In this document: positions 5,196 through 10,969 of the stretch, in pieces
Layout: each line of letters begins with the position of its first letter
Position numbering within the stretch: position 1 is the first letter of the stretch
Assembly (NCBI GenBank): GCA_017577925.1
Contig: PKQU01000042.1
Location: 1-11,782, forward strand
Source: Bacillota bacterium
Lineage (GTDB): Bacteria > Bacillota > Bacilli > Calditerricolales > Calditerricolaceae
DNA length: 11,782 nt
Direction: 5' to 3'
Notes under the pieces: model-generated
The model's input: the letters and a program-made list of their open reading frames with translations, nothing else
Database searches by the model: none
What the model was told of the DNA's origin: nothing
Program-made: the position numbers and the translations under genes

Positions 5196-6035
5196 TCAGT
5201 TGGACAGTACAAATATATGGGGGACCGTGGGGTTTATGACGGGAGAAAACGCAAACCCCTGCGGGAGGGGAACGGGTTCGCCGCGGACGAGGCGATACGG
5301 AAAGGCGCGCACGGGGACGAAGGGATGGTTCCGGGCGAGGAAGTCGCGCAGGTCCTGCGGGAGGCGGGCCGCATCGGCATCCTTGGGCAGAAGCCGGACC
5401 AGGTCGAGGGCGTAGTCCACGCCCACACGGCCCCAGGGATCCATCAGGAGGGGGAGGTACTGCCCGGTGTAGGGGCTTTTCACTTGAACCAATTGAAGGT
5501 GGAGGGCCGCATAGTCGATCCCGTAGAATCCGGTGGGCTTCACATCACGAATGGGCAGCACCCCGCGTTCCTTCCAATAGCGAGTGACGGCGGCCTGCAC
5601 CTCGTTCACCGCTGCAGCCACGGTGAGGTCCAGAAGCCGCACCTGGGGGGCCGTCTCCACGTCGATCAACACATACTGGTAGCGCCCGCCCTGCTCGAAG
5701 GCGTTGGGCGGGACCTCGGCCAAAAAGCGCGGCACAAGCTGCCGGAAGTCGATGGGGTACTTCTCATAGCGCGGCGTGTCTGCCGGGCGGGTCTGAATGG
5801 GCAGAACGCCTTCGGCCTGTCGAAAGCGGTCGACCGCCCCTTGCACCTCCTGCAGGAATGCAGTCGAGGGTTCCTGGCCGACGCGCCGTTCCTCCGGGTA
5901 CAGACAGCCGGCCTGCACCAGCAGCACGGCCTGCAACAGCAAGACAGCGGCCACGCGCCGCAGCCAAGGCCGCTTGGTGCGAAGGGATCGCTTGCGGTGC
6001 GGCGTGGCCAGCTCCCCGATCCGCAACCGGATCAT
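5196..6035 (-). CDS. yphF: YphF-like lipoprotein
   Basis: This 279-aa protein matches the B. subtilis YphF group, a predicted lipoprotein of unknown role always near spoIVA. After a basic stretch (residues 13-27, many Arg/Lys) comes a hydrophobic segment at 28-40 and then VQAGC, with C44 as the likely lipidated residue. The mature part starts CLYPEERR, followed by EVQGAVDRFRQAEGVLPI, PRYEKYPIDFRQLVPRFL, QYVLIDVE and SPYTGQYLPLL, all recognisable from YphF. A second, similar segment (EVQAAVTRYWKERGVLPI near 145-162) suggests an internal duplication of that element. Two oddities: the n-region before the hydrophobic part is unusually long, and Gln at -3 of the lipobox departs from the usual Leu. 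ATG 6035 is 6 nt after GGGGAGGGG. It lies 13 nt after the ferredoxin gene and upstream of spoIVA, so it is likely cotranscribed with both. Confidence 0.85.
   Translation of the reverse strand: MIRLRIGELATPHRKRSLRTKRPWLRRVAAVLLLQAVLLVQAGCLYPEERRVGQEPSTAFLQEVQGAVDRFRQAEGVLPIQTRPADTPRYEKYPIDFRQLVPRFLAEVPPNAFEQGGRYQYVLIDVETAPQVRLLDLTVAAAVNEVQAAVTRYWKERGVLPIRDVKPTGFYGIDYAALHLQLVQVKSPYTGQYLPLLMDPWGRVGVDYALDLVRLLPKDADAARLPQDLRDFLARNHPFVPVRAFPYRLVRGEPVPLPQGFAFSPVINPTVPHIFVLSN
5212..5239 (-). promoter_or_regulatory. Sigma-E-like promoter of spoIVA inside the yphF 3' end
   Basis: On the minus strand TCATAAA (5239-5233) resembles the sigma-E -35 (kmATATT), and CATATATT (5219-5212) matches 6 of 8 to the -10 CATACAAT. 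The spacer is 13 nt, slightly short. Transcription would start near 5204, about 48 nt before the spoIVA start. spoIVA is a known sigma-E gene in B. subtilis, so position and kind agree. Confidence 0.5.
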
Positions 6036-6048
6036 GGCGCCCCTCCCC

Positions 6049-6372
6049 TTACGACGGATCCGATGTTCTCTGGGGCCGTTCGCCGGCAGATTGCGCGGGT
6101 ACCGTGACGGTCACCGCCTTGTACACGCGTGTCTGACAGCCCAGGCGCACGCCTGCGGCAATGGCCCCTTCCGGCAAGCGGCGGCGCTCCACCTCCCGAA
6201 GGGGTGACACCTCCGCCGCAGGCGGAACGATGACGCGGCACCGAGTGCAGGAAGCGTTCCCGTTGCACCGTGACGGCAAAACCATCCGCGCCCGGCGCGC
6301 GGCTTCCAACAGCGTGGTCCCCGGCCGTACCTTCACCTGTTTGCGGCCGGGGAAAAAGGTGACGGTGACCAT
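6049..6372 (-). CDS. 2Fe-2S ferredoxin (plant/adrenodoxin-like fold)
   Basis: This 107-aa protein should carry one [2Fe-2S] cluster and transfer electrons in the cytoplasm. The cysteines are C36, C42 and C45 in CNGNASCTRC, a C-x5-C-x2-C pattern, and C79 in VRLGCQTRV, as in adrenodoxin-like ferredoxins. Before them are the beta strands VTVTFFPGRKQVKV and the helix GTTLLEAARRA typical of the fold. After the last Cys follows a strand (KAVTVTVP) and a short tail. ATG 6372 has AAGGAG 8 nt upstream. The frame is open far upstream, but that part runs antisense-like across the neighbouring gene and promoter and is not coding. It starts 23 nt after the 53-aa membrane gene and ends 13 nt before yphF. 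No partner reductase or oxidase is in the window, so its substrate is unknown. Confidence 0.88.
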   Translation of the reverse strand: MVTVTFFPGRKQVKVRPGTTLLEAARRARMVLPSRCNGNASCTRCRVIVPPAAEVSPLREVERRRLPEGAIAAGVRLGCQTRVYKAVTVTVPAQSAGERPQRTSDPS

Positions 6373-6395
6373 GTGGCGTTCTCCTTCCGGTTTCG

Positions 6396-6557
6396 TCATG
6401 CCAGGGCACGCACGACAAAGAGGAACGTGACCGGCAAAAGGGCGAAGGCCAGCGTCGAAAGGAGGACGCGAACCGGCCCCTTCGGCAGCTGGCGCGCCTT
6501 GGTAATCGTCAGATTGGCAACCAGCATGAGGGCAATGGCGATAACGGCGTCCAGCAC
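6396..6557 (-). CDS. Small two-helix membrane protein, possibly YphE/DUF2768-like
   Basis: The 53-aa protein has two hydrophobic segments, at about residues 3-18 (DAVIAIALMLVANLTI) and 31-52 (VLLSTLAFALLPVTFLFVVR), joined by a short basic loop (KARQLPKGPVR). The start is GTG 6557, 9 nt after GGAGG. In B. subtilis the small gene yphE (DUF2768) holds this position between gpsA and yphF, and size and topology agree, but I cannot confirm sequence similarity by eye. It is the first gene after the extended -10 promoter at 6581-6589, leading the unit with ferredoxin, yphF and perhaps spoIVA. Confidence 0.7.
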   Translation of the reverse strand: MLDAVIAIALMLVANLTITKARQLPKGPVRVLLSTLAFALLPVTFLFVVRALA

Positions 6558-6580
6558 GCTTGGATCCCTCCGTTCCTTCC

Positions 6581-6589
6581 ATTATACCA
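6581..6589 (-). promoter_or_regulatory. Extended -10 sigma-A promoter leading the ferredoxin-yphF unit
   Basis: On the minus strand TGGTATAAT is a perfect extended -10 (TGn + TATAAT). No -35 is recognisable 17 nt upstream (CTCGGG). Transcription would start near 6574, 17 nt before the GTG of the 53-aa gene. It lies back to back with the plus-strand sporulation-type promoter at 6599-6626. Confidence 0.72.
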
Positions 6590-6598
6590 CACCCACGA

Positions 6599-6626
6599 AC
6601 CGCCCCGAGGCTCTGGGCATAGGATA
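6599..6626 (+). promoter_or_regulatory. Sigma-K-like promoter of the lone plus-strand gene
   Basis: AACC around 6598-6601 gives the AC of the sigma-K -35 (mACm); after 17 nt comes CATAGGATA (6618-6626), a full match to the -10 CATAnnnTA. The start would be near 6634, about 31 nt before the TTG start codon. The same nonamer with the same AC-17 nt spacing precedes spoVIF. Confidence 0.55.
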
Positions 6627-6664
6627 TAGCGTTCCGAACTCTTGCCCAACGGGAGGTACCCCCC

Positions 6665-7060
6665 TTGCAACGACCGAGCGTCGTGTGGAAAAACCCGCAA
6701 GCGATCAAGCGGACGCTGAAAACGCCCCCACGGCGGCCTTCCCCGCGCAAGCCGGCGCCGTCCCCCTCCCTGCTGAGTGCGCTTGCCAATCCGGGACAGC
6801 TGAAAGCCACCCTTGCCCACATGCGCACAAGCATCAAGGAGATGAGCGCCACCCTTCACCAGGTGGAGCAGTTGATCGACACCGCGTACAACCTGCTCGA
6901 CGCGGTGGAGGTCATCGGCCGGCAAGTGGGGCGGACATCGGGGAAAGGATCCCTCTTGGACCTGATGACCCGGATCAATTTGTCGGAAGTGCTCGCCTTC
7001 CTGCAGTCACCGCTCGTGCAGACCTTGCTGGAAGACAACCAAAGGAAACAGGAGGGGTAG
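6665..7060 (+). CDS. Unrecognised coiled-coil protein, probable mother-cell sporulation gene
   Basis: This is the only plus-strand gene. I do not recognise its family. The 131-aa protein starts with a basic, proline-rich stretch (residues 8-35, including TPPRRPSPRKPAPSPS), followed by a long amphipathic helix at about 46-90 with heptad-like leucines (LKATLAHMRTSIKEMSATL, then HQVEQLIDTAYNLLDAVEVI). A shorter helical part follows (LLDLMTRINLSEVLAFL) with a charged end. It has no signal peptide, membrane helix or cysteine. TTG 6665 has GGGAGG 8 nt upstream, which fixes the start. A sigma-K-like promoter lies in front and a hairpin overlaps its stop codon. The basic proline-rich head plus helix recalls small spore-coat proteins such as the YppG or YqfQ types, but similarity is of composition only, so the coat role is inference. 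Confidence 0.75.
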   Translation: MQRPSVVWKNPQAIKRTLKTPPRRPSPRKPAPSPSLLSALANPGQLKATLAHMRTSIKEMSATLHQVEQLIDTAYNLLDAVEVIGRQVGRTSGKGSLLDLMTRINLSEVLAFLQSPLVQTLLEDNQRKQEG

Positions 7061-7080
7061 GCTTACCCCTCCCGTTTCCC
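7051..7080. terminator. Hairpin between convergent genes, likely bidirectional terminator
   Basis: GGAGGGGTA (7051-7059) pairs perfectly with TACCCCTCC (7064-7072) around a 4-nt loop. The plus-strand gene's TAG stop lies in the left arm and loop. The following bases on both strands are only moderately T-rich (CGTTTCCC on plus, TGTTTCCTTT on minus), so efficiency is uncertain. It can serve both the plus-strand gene and spoVIF. Confidence 0.65.
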
Positions 7081-7213
7081 TCTGACCTTGCCGCTGCATC
7101 TGTACTCCGATGATGACCCGTATCCCGTTCGCCAGACGTGTGAACTGATCATTTTTCCTGTTAGTACGTTATGGCCGGCGAGGCAGACAGGTTCCATTGT
7201 CAAGCGTGGAATC

Positions 7214-7492
7214 TCACTCGCTCAAGCGTTTGGCAATGGCCAGCAGGTCGTTCACGCTGAGGGAATGGGTTTTGACATACCGGACGATGCGGTCCTCTTT
7301 CTCTTTCGAGAGCGGCTTGTTCACCATTTTGGCCACCTGGCGGACCAGTTCGCGCAGCTTCTTTTCGTCACGCAGGTCGTCCTGGCTCATGCCACTGGCC
7401 AGGCTGCGAATGAGCGATTCGTCCACTTTCCCCTTCGTCGTTGCCTTGATTTTGTCCAACAGGTTCTTGGGCAAACGCGGGTTGTGCTTCAC
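7214..7492 (-). CDS. spoVIF: Stage VI sporulation protein F (SpoVIF-like)
   Basis: SpoVIF (YjcC in B. subtilis) is a small mother-cell protein that helps assemble the spore coat and is needed for resistance of the finished spore. This 92-aa protein shows the family core at about 45-71, KLRELVRQVAKMVNKP followed by LSKEKEDRIV, and ends in a predicted helix (SVNDLLAIAKRL). The N-terminal part (NLLDKIKATTKGKVDESLIR) is longer than in B. subtilis. The start is GTG 7492 with GGGGGAGG 5 nt upstream; an ATG inside that spacing is closed at once by TGA. It lies 63 nt after gpsA and has a sigma-K-like promoter in that gap, so it can be switched on late and apart from gpsA. In B. subtilis the gene lies elsewhere. 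Confidence 0.85.
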   Translation of the reverse strand: MKHNPRLPKNLLDKIKATTKGKVDESLIRSLASGMSQDDLRDEKKLRELVRQVAKMVNKPLSKEKEDRIVRYVKTHSLSVNDLLAIAKRLSE

Positions 7493-7524
7493 GGCATCCT
7501 CCCCCTCGGGAAAATCGATCAGTC

Positions 7525-7552
7525 TATCCTATGCCGGGGAGGATGGCGACGT
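7525..7552 (-). promoter_or_regulatory. Sigma-K-like promoter of spoVIF
   Basis: On the minus strand AC (7552-7551), a 17-nt spacer, and CATAGGATA (7533-7525), matching the sigma-K -10 CATAnnnTA. The start would be near 7518, 26 nt before the GTG. B. subtilis spoVIF is known to be a late mother-cell (sigma-K) gene, which fits. Confidence 0.55.
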
Positions 7553-7555
7553 GCG

Positions 7556-8593
7556 TCACCGCTCGGTGTCCCGCACCTGGACGATCCATTCCCATTCGCG
7601 CGTGCGGTCCCGCCCCATCAGTTCTTCCACAGCCTGCTTGGGCGGTTTGCCCTCAAACAACACGGCGTACAGCTGCTGGGTGATGGGCATCTCCACGCCG
7701 TAGCGCGCGGCCAACCGATAGGCCGCCTTCGTCGTCCGCACACCTTCAACCACCATGCCCATCCGGGCCAGCACGTCCTCCAGCGACGCGCCCTGCCCCA
7801 GCTGGTAGCCGGCACGCCAGTTGCGGCTGTGCCGCGATGTGCACGTCACAACCAGATCGCCAACGCCGGCCAGACCGGCAAAGGTGAGCGGGTTGGCGCC
7901 CATGCGGTAACCGAGCCGGCCGATCTCCGCAAGACCGCGGGTAATGAGGGCCGCCCTGGCGTTGTCCCCGTACCCGAGGCCGTCCGACAGCCCCGCCCCG
8001 AGGGCAATGATGTTTTTCAGCGCTCCGCCCAGCTCGACGCCGGTGACGTCGGGATTGGTGTAGACGCGGAAATAGGTGTTGATGAACAGATCCTGTGCTT
8101 CCTGGGCCACAGCAGGGTCCTCCGCGGCCACCACCACCGTCGTCGGCGACTTGCGACACACTTCCTCGGCGTGGCTGGGCCCCGACAGCACGGCCACGCG
8201 CCGCCCGAGTGAAGCGGGAAGCTCTTCGCCGATCACCTCCGACATCCGCTTGAGGGTATCCGTCTCCAGCCCCTTCGCCGCGTGAACCACCAGGGTCCCG
8301 TCGGAAAGGTGCGGTGCCGCCCGCCGGACCACCTCGCGCACGGCATGGGACGGCGTCACCACCACCACAGCGTCGGCGGCGGAGACGGCGGAAGCCAGGT
8401 CGGTCGTTGCCATCACGCCCGCGGGCAGGACGGCGCCCGGCAGGTAGCGGCGATTGGTGTGCCGCGCATTGATTTCGTCTACGGTTTCGGCGTTCCGCCC
8501 CCACAGCGTGACGTGGTGCCCGTTGTCGGCCAGGACCATGGCCAGTGCCGTTCCCCAGCTTCCCGCTCCCAAAACGGCAACTGAGCGTTTCAC
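7556..8593 (-). CDS. gpsA: Glycerol-3-phosphate dehydrogenase [NAD(P)+] GpsA
   Basis: GpsA reduces dihydroxyacetone phosphate to sn-glycerol-3-phosphate, the backbone for phospholipids, in the cytosol. With the start chosen here the protein is 345 aa, as in B. subtilis. The nucleotide-binding loop is LGAGSWGTA at 8-16. The second signature is SGPSHAEEV around 137-145. The catalytic lysine is K193 in ELGGALKNIIALGAG, followed by GYGDNARAALITRG. I chose GTG 8593 because AGGGAGGA lies 7 nt upstream; an in-frame TTG at 8614 lies upstream of that site and overlaps the plsY stop. It follows plsY by 13 nt and leads to spoVIF. PlsY, next door, uses its product. Confidence 0.98.
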   Translation of the reverse strand: MKRSVAVLGAGSWGTALAMVLADNGHHVTLWGRNAETVDEINARHTNRRYLPGAVLPAGVMATTDLASAVSAADAVVVVTPSHAVREVVRRAAPHLSDGTLVVHAAKGLETDTLKRMSEVIGEELPASLGRRVAVLSGPSHAEEVCRKSPTTVVVAAEDPAVAQEAQDLFINTYFRVYTNPDVTGVELGGALKNIIALGAGLSDGLGYGDNARAALITRGLAEIGRLGYRMGANPLTFAGLAGVGDLVVTCTSRHSRNWRAGYQLGQGASLEDVLARMGMVVEGVRTTKAAYRLAARYGVEMPITQQLYAVLFEGKPPKQAVEELMGRDRTREWEWIVQVRDTER

Positions 8594-8606
8594 CGCCACT
8601 CCTCCC

Positions 8607-9212
8607 TTATCCAACCTTCACCCGTTCCCCCAGCTTGCGCTCCCGACCGTGCAGGAGATTCGCGATGTTCTGGCGATGCCGCCAGAAGGCCAGCAGGGCG
8701 ATGACGACGGTACCGGCAAAAAGGCTCGGAGAGTCATACCACAGGAAAACGAATAAGGGCAAAAGTCCGGTAAACAACAGCGAGCCCAGGGAGACGTACC
8801 GCGTCACCGCGATGGCCGAGAGGGCGACGACCCCGGCCAGCGCCGCCGGTGGAAAGGCCACCACCGCCACCACGCCGATGGTGGTGGCGATCCCTTTTCC
8901 GCCGCGGAACCGGAAGAAGAGCGGCCAGTTGTGCCCGATCACGGCAAAGACCCCGGAGAAAACGGCCACCGCCTCGTCGCCCCCGGAAAGCGACCACCCG
9001 ACGCCGACGGCGAGCATGCCCTTGAGCATATCCAAAAGGAAGACGGCCGCCGCCGGCTTCTTTCCCAGCACGCGCAGCGTGTTGGTCGCCCCGGCATTGC
9101 CGCTCCCGTAGCGGCGAATATCGATCCCGTAGACGTACTTGCCGATGATCGTGCTGAAGCTGAGCGACCCGAGCAGGTAGCTGATGACAAAGGCCAACCA
9201 CACCGTTTTCAA
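8607..9212 (-). CDS. plsY: Acyl-phosphate:glycerol-3-phosphate acyltransferase PlsY
   Basis: PlsY is an integral membrane enzyme that moves an acyl group from acyl-phosphate to glycerol-3-phosphate, giving lysophosphatidate. The protein has 201 aa, normal for the family, with about five hydrophobic segments (near 4-22, 53-73, 81-97, 110-135 and 139-178). The three conserved loops are present: GSGNAGATNTLRVLG (36-50), HNWPLFFRFRGGKGIATTIG (94-113), and the C-terminal WRHRQNIANLLHGRERKL (177-194). The start is TTG 9212, 13 nt after the der stop, with only a weak AGGATG site that overlaps that stop; coupling to der translation is likely. A GTG three codons later is the alternative. It sits between der and gpsA, which supplies its substrate. 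Confidence 0.96.
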   Translation of the reverse strand: MKTVWLAFVISYLLGSLSFSTIIGKYVYGIDIRRYGSGNAGATNTLRVLGKKPAAAVFLLDMLKGMLAVGVGWSLSGGDEAVAVFSGVFAVIGHNWPLFFRFRGGKGIATTIGVVAVVAFPPAALAGVVALSAIAVTRYVSLGSLLFTGLLPLFVFLWYDSPSLFAGTVVIALLAFWRHRQNIANLLHGRERKLGERVKVG

Positions 9213-9225
9213 GGTCCGTCACATC

Positions 9226-10539
9226 CTACGATTTTTTCTTGAGGACGATCCGGATTGGTGTCCCTTCGAAGGGGAAGGCCTCGCGGATTTTGTTCTCCAG
9301 GTACCGCTCGTAGGAGAAATGCATCAGCTCCGGATCGTTAACGAACAGGGCAAAGGTGGGCGGCTTGACGGCCACCTGGGTGGCATAGGTGATGCGCAGC
9401 CGTTTCCCCTTGTGGGTCGGCGGGGGATTGAGCACCATCGCTTCGGCCAGGATATCGTTGACAAGGTGCGTCGGCACGCGCATGGCGTGGTTTTCGGCCA
9501 CATCCACCACCTTGGGCAGGATCTTGTGCACCCGCTGTTTCGTTTTGGCCGACACAAACAGCACCGGCGCATAGGGCATGAACGTGAACGCGTCGCGGAT
9601 TTTCTCCACAAAGCGATCCGCCGTCTTGTCGTCCTTCTCAACGATGTCCCACTTGTTGACGACAAAGATGGCCGCCCGCCCCGCCTCGTGAGCGTAGCCG
9701 GCAATGCGCTTATCCTGCTCGACGACCCCTTGTTGCCCGTCGAGCACGATCAGCGCGACGTCACACCGCTCAATGGCCTTGAGGGCGCGCAGCACGCTGT
9801 ATTTCTCCGTCGTCTCGTACACCCGCCCCCGCTTGCGCAGCCCCGCCGTGTCGATGAGCACAAAGGCTTGTCCGTCCCGTTCGAAGGGCGTGTCGACGGC
9901 GTCACGCGTCGTGCCCGCCACGGGGCTGACAATGACCCGCTCCTCTCCCAGGATGGCATTGACCAGCGACGACTTGCCCACGTTGGGCCGGCCGATCACC
10001 GCGATGCGGATGACGTCGTCGTCGTAGGGTTCGGCGTCCTCTTCCGGAAAGTGGGCCAAGACGGCGTCGAGCAAATCACCAACGCCTGTGCCGTGGAGGC
10101 TGGAGATGGCCTGCACCTCGCCAAACCCCAGGCGGTAGAAATCGTACATGGCGTCGGCCAGCTCGCGGTTGTCCACCTTGTTGACGGCAACCACGACCGG
10201 CTTGCCGGAGCGGTACAGGAGTTCGGCCACCGCTTCATCGGCCGCCGTCACCCCATCCCGGGCGTCGACCACCAGGACGATAACGTCGGCCTCTTCAATG
10301 GCGAGCTCGGCCTGATGGCGCACCCGCTGCAGGATTTCATCCTCGGCGTCGATGTCCAGGCCGCCGGTGTCGATAATCGAAAAGGTGCGCCCCCGCCATT
10401 CTGCCCTGCTGTAAATCCGGTCCCGGGTCACGCCGGGACGATCTTCCACGATGGCGATGCGCTCGCCGACAATGCGGTTGAACAGCGTCGATTTGCCCAC
10501 ATTGGGTCGTCCGACAATGGCCACGACCGGTAGAGCCAT
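9226..10539 (-). CDS. der: Ribosome-assembly GTPase Der (EngA)
   Basis: Der is an essential cytosolic GTPase with two tandem G domains that helps assemble the 50S ribosomal subunit. The protein has 437 aa, near the B. subtilis length. Domain 1 has the P-loop GRPNVGKST (10-18), DTGG (57-60) and NKVD (120-123). Domain 2 has GRPNVGKSS (183-191), DTAG (230-233) and NKWD (295-298). The C-terminal KH-like domain covers about 355-437 and includes NPPPTHKGKRLRITYATQ. All key G-motif residues are intact. ATG 10539 follows AAGGAGAGG. A terminator and a candidate promoter lie upstream, so der probably begins the der-plsY-gpsA transcript. Confidence 0.99.
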   Translation of the reverse strand: MALPVVAIVGRPNVGKSTLFNRIVGERIAIVEDRPGVTRDRIYSRAEWRGRTFSIIDTGGLDIDAEDEILQRVRHQAELAIEEADVIVLVVDARDGVTAADEAVAELLYRSGKPVVVAVNKVDNRELADAMYDFYRLGFGEVQAISSLHGTGVGDLLDAVLAHFPEEDAEPYDDDVIRIAVIGRPNVGKSSLVNAILGEERVIVSPVAGTTRDAVDTPFERDGQAFVLIDTAGLRKRGRVYETTEKYSVLRALKAIERCDVALIVLDGQQGVVEQDKRIAGYAHEAGRAAIFVVNKWDIVEKDDKTADRFVEKIRDAFTFMPYAPVLFVSAKTKQRVHKILPKVVDVAENHAMRVPTHLVNDILAEAMVLNPPPTHKGKRLRITYATQVAVKPPTFALFVNDPELMHFSYERYLENKIREAFPFEGTPIRIVLKKKS

Positions 10540-10581
10540 GAGCGTTCCTCTCCTTCACCTTTGCACGACATCTCTTTCCTC

Positions 10582-10611
10582 ATCATACTGGAGGGCGATT
10601 GGGCGCATCAA
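10582..10611 (-). promoter_or_regulatory. Candidate sigma-A promoter of der-plsY-gpsA
   Basis: On the minus strand TTGATG (10611-10606), 18 nt, TATGAT (10587-10582), each close to the consensus. It follows the terminator at 10612-10648 directly and would start transcription near 10575, about 36 nt before der. Confidence 0.5.
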
Positions 10612-10648
10612 GGGAAAGGAAAAGCTCCCGGCTTTCCACCGGAAGCTG
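10612..10648 (-). terminator. Intrinsic terminator after the YIEGIA pair
   Basis: On the minus strand AGCTTCCGG (10648-10640) pairs with CCGGGAGCT (10632-10624) over 9 bp with one T-G pair, around a 7-nt loop, then TTTTCCTTTCC. It separates the YIEGIA unit from der. The 100 nt between it and the preceding stop codon hold nothing I can name. Confidence 0.75.
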
Positions 10649-10749
10649 GCACAAGGTTGCTATCGCTTTCCTGCACAACCGAAACCATGCGGAAAAGCCG
10701 GTAGTGCACGCCTCCCACGAGGCAACCCGGCACAGGCGGTGCAAGGACC

Positions 10750-10944
10750 TCAGCGGTGCTTCACCAGCACCAGCACATCGTCGGCCAGCTCATGCGCCAT
10801 GGCGTCCAGCACGTTTTCCAGGAGGCTGGCCATGTGCGCCATCTCGTCGCGACTTTTGGCCACGAATACCGGAGCGCCGCCCGTCGCCCGCTCCGGCTGC
10901 GTCGTGATCACCGCCACGATGGATTTGGTGACCTGGATGTTCAC
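10750..10944 (-). CDS. Capping complex subunit for YIEGIA (small partner protein)
   Basis: This 64-aa protein (start NIQVTKSIVAVITTQ, then GGAPVFVAKSRDEMAHMASLLENVLDA) has the size, position and look of the small protein that accompanies YIEGIA genes and is annotated as its capping complex subunit. It has a beta-rich first half (VTKSIVAVITT, APVFVAK), a helix at about 38-54 and a final strand (DVLVLVKH); there is no membrane segment. I chose GTG 10944, with AAGGAGGA 7 nt upstream; the frame continues upstream into the YIEGIA gene without a ribosome binding site. It starts 25 nt after YIEGIA, so both are cotranscribed. Its biochemical role is unknown to me beyond this pairing. Confidence 0.78.
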   Translation of the reverse strand: MNIQVTKSIVAVITTQPERATGGAPVFVAKSRDEMAHMASLLENVLDAMAHELADDVLVLVKHR

Positions 10945-10969
10945 GCTCCTGTCCTCCTTCTGCCGCCGG

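Noticed and set aside
6373..6852. N-terminal extension of the ferredoxin frame by 160 codons
   Set aside because: It runs through the 53-aa gene in another frame, through its promoter and antisense to the plus-strand gene; the ATG at 6372 has the proper ribosome binding site.
7063..7197. Minus-strand 44-codon ORF downstream of spoVIF, preceded by TTGACA
   Set aside because: No ribosome binding site, the TTGACA has no -10 at 16-18 nt, the ORF ends inside the terminator hairpin, and the peptide has no recognisable character.
9184..10533. Long plus-strand open frame opposite der (449 codons)
   Set aside because: It lies fully across the certain der gene, has no family features and is His/Pro/Arg-rich nonsense, as expected from the complement of GC-rich codons.
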